NCBI GenBank assembly: GCA_013329295.1
Contig: DUKP01000137.1
Coordinates: forward strand, 1 to 6,514
Direction of reading: 5' to 3'
Source: Candidatus Poseidoniaceae archaeon
GTDB taxonomy: Archaea; Thermoplasmatota; Poseidoniia; Poseidoniales; Poseidoniaceae
DNA: 6,514 nucleotides
Position numbers and translations under genes: made by a program. The notes under the pieces are model-generated. The model worked only from the letters and a program-made list of their open reading frames with translations, ran no database searches and was not told where the DNA came from. Below, piece after piece: positions 5,858 to 6,514 of the stretch. Positions within the stretch are counted from its first letter, which is position 1, and every line of letters starts with the position of its first letter.

Positions 5858-6514
5858 TCAACGTTTGTCTAGAATATCCAAAACACCAGCAATAATTGCT
5901 AAAACACCGGCAAATATTACGCTATAAAACGATGAACCGCTCTCAAAGTTCCCATCGAAATCATATTTCATCATCAGCCAAATAATTGCTCCAATAACAA
6001 TTATTCCACCGCTTACAAACGATGAGATACGACCATATTTTTGCGCATTAGCCGGTAATTGTTTGCCCAACAGAGATACTGTCAGCATTACAGCAGATGT
6101 TAAAATTCCGATTATTCCAATCCATAATATGATACTTGTTAGTTTGCCAGCAGAGTCATTGCTTAAGCAGTTCTCTCGATCATCTCCGGCTTCACTCCTC
6201 ACAGTTTGATCATCACCAGCTAATTGAATTGTAAGACTGTAGAAATTTTCACACTGATTCTCAATCAGTCCCTTGACTACCGGATTATTTGGTGCGCTTT
6301 CTGCAGATGCCTTCTCCATATCATCAGCCAAAAGGACATAAGCAAGATCAATGCAGGCTTGTTCCTGAATCTCTCCGGAGCAATCTACTACCACGTTAGA
6401 TAATCCTAATGATACTTCGCCAGATCCATCTTCAGTATTTTCATCGCTCAATACGAGCCACGAATTACCAAACAGTCCTATACTTGTTAGAAGCAATGCT
6501 ACAACAATACAACC
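5858..6514 (-). CDS. Tetraspan membrane protein with Cys-containing outer loop, 5' end outside window
   Basis: The frame is open to the right edge, so the start is missing; 218 residues are visible and the stop is at 5858-5860. A first hydrophobic helix (visible residues about 2-22, with VVALLLTSIGLFG) is followed by an acidic loop of about 100 residues with four cysteines (C45, C54, C88, C116). Three more helices follow at about 124-149, 163-182 and 196-214. Lys/Arg residues in the short 2-3 loop (GKQLPANAQKYGR) and at the C-terminus (DKR), with acidic residues in loops 1 and 3, predict both ends inside and the large loop outside. The four cysteines could form two disulfides there. I do not recognise a family. 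The layout (short first helix, Trp, GL, Cys pair, then three helices) recalls the claudin/PMP22-like tetraspan plan, but similarity of plan is not proof of homology. It lies 93 bases upstream of pus10. Confidence 0.85.
   Translation of the reverse strand, partial: GCIVVALLLTSIGLFGNSWLVLSDENTEDGSGEVSLGLSNVVVDCSGEIQEQACIDLAYVLLADDMEKASAESAPNNPVVKGLIENQCENFYSLTIQLAGDDQTVRSEAGDDRENCLSNDSAGKLTSIILWIGIIGILTSAVMLTVSLLGKQLPANAQKYGRISSFVSGGIIVIGAIIWLMMKYDFDGNFESGSSFYSVIFAGVLAIIAGVLDILDKR

Noticed and set aside
5703..5927. A plus-strand frame bridging the pus10 start and the end of the membrane protein gene
   Set aside because: Most of it is antisense to two real genes, and only about 90 bases are intergenic. 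No promoter or ribosome binding site was found, and the translated ends look like low-complexity shadow sequence.
1..6514. CRISPR arrays, transposase genes, tRNA or rRNA genes, defence islands
   Set aside because: Reading both strands showed no direct-repeat array, no terminal inverted repeats with a transposase, and no tRNA-like fold in the short gaps. The gene content is mostly conserved housekeeping.

Overview
The window reads as archaeal chromosome, most likely from a mesophilic marine euryarchaeon of the Poseidoniia (Marine Group II) type. The archaeal assignment is firm: a contiguous run encodes archaeal Pus10, ribosomal protein L21e, RNA polymerase subunit Rpo4/F, a DUF655 protein and KsgA, an order known from many archaea. 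Ribosome binding sites match the archaeal 16S 3' end (GGAGGTGAT-like), and there are TATA-like boxes. The Marine Group II assignment is an inference from moderate AT-rich composition, N/Q-rich proteins and lineage-specific additions. It was not tested by any search.

Every supported gene lies on the minus strand, so transcription runs from high to low coordinates. From 6514 downward the order is as follows. (1) The C-terminal part of a tetraspan membrane protein with a large Cys-containing outer loop (5858-6514, cut by the window edge). (2) pus10 (4055-5764), tRNA pseudouridine-54/55 synthase, here with a SAP domain inserted in its catalytic half. (3) A 114-base leader with a TATA-like box, then the tightly packed unit L21e - rpoF - DUF655 - ksgA (1608-3940). 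Its junctions are 5 bases, 19 bases and a 4-base ATGA overlap. (4) A 114-base gap with a T-tract and a second TATA-like box. (5) A second unit: an unrecognised 363-residue helix-hairpin-helix/zinc-ribbon protein (402-1493), a plant-type [2Fe-2S] ferredoxin (63-392), and the first 17 codons of a probable membrane protein running off the left edge (1-53).

The central genes serve translation and transcription: tRNA T-loop modification (Pus10), a large-subunit protein (L21e), the RNA polymerase stalk (Rpo4), a probable nucleic-acid-binding HhH protein (DUF655) and 16S rRNA dimethylation (KsgA). The novelty lies in lineage-specific changes to this conserved core (the SAP insertion, an acidic Pus10 N-terminus, a disordered R/Q/N-rich DUF655 N-terminus) and in the unfamiliar second unit, which couples a putative nucleic-acid-binding protein to a ferredoxin and a membrane protein. 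I see no mobile element, CRISPR array, tRNA or rRNA. No intergenic stretch exceeds about 115 bases.
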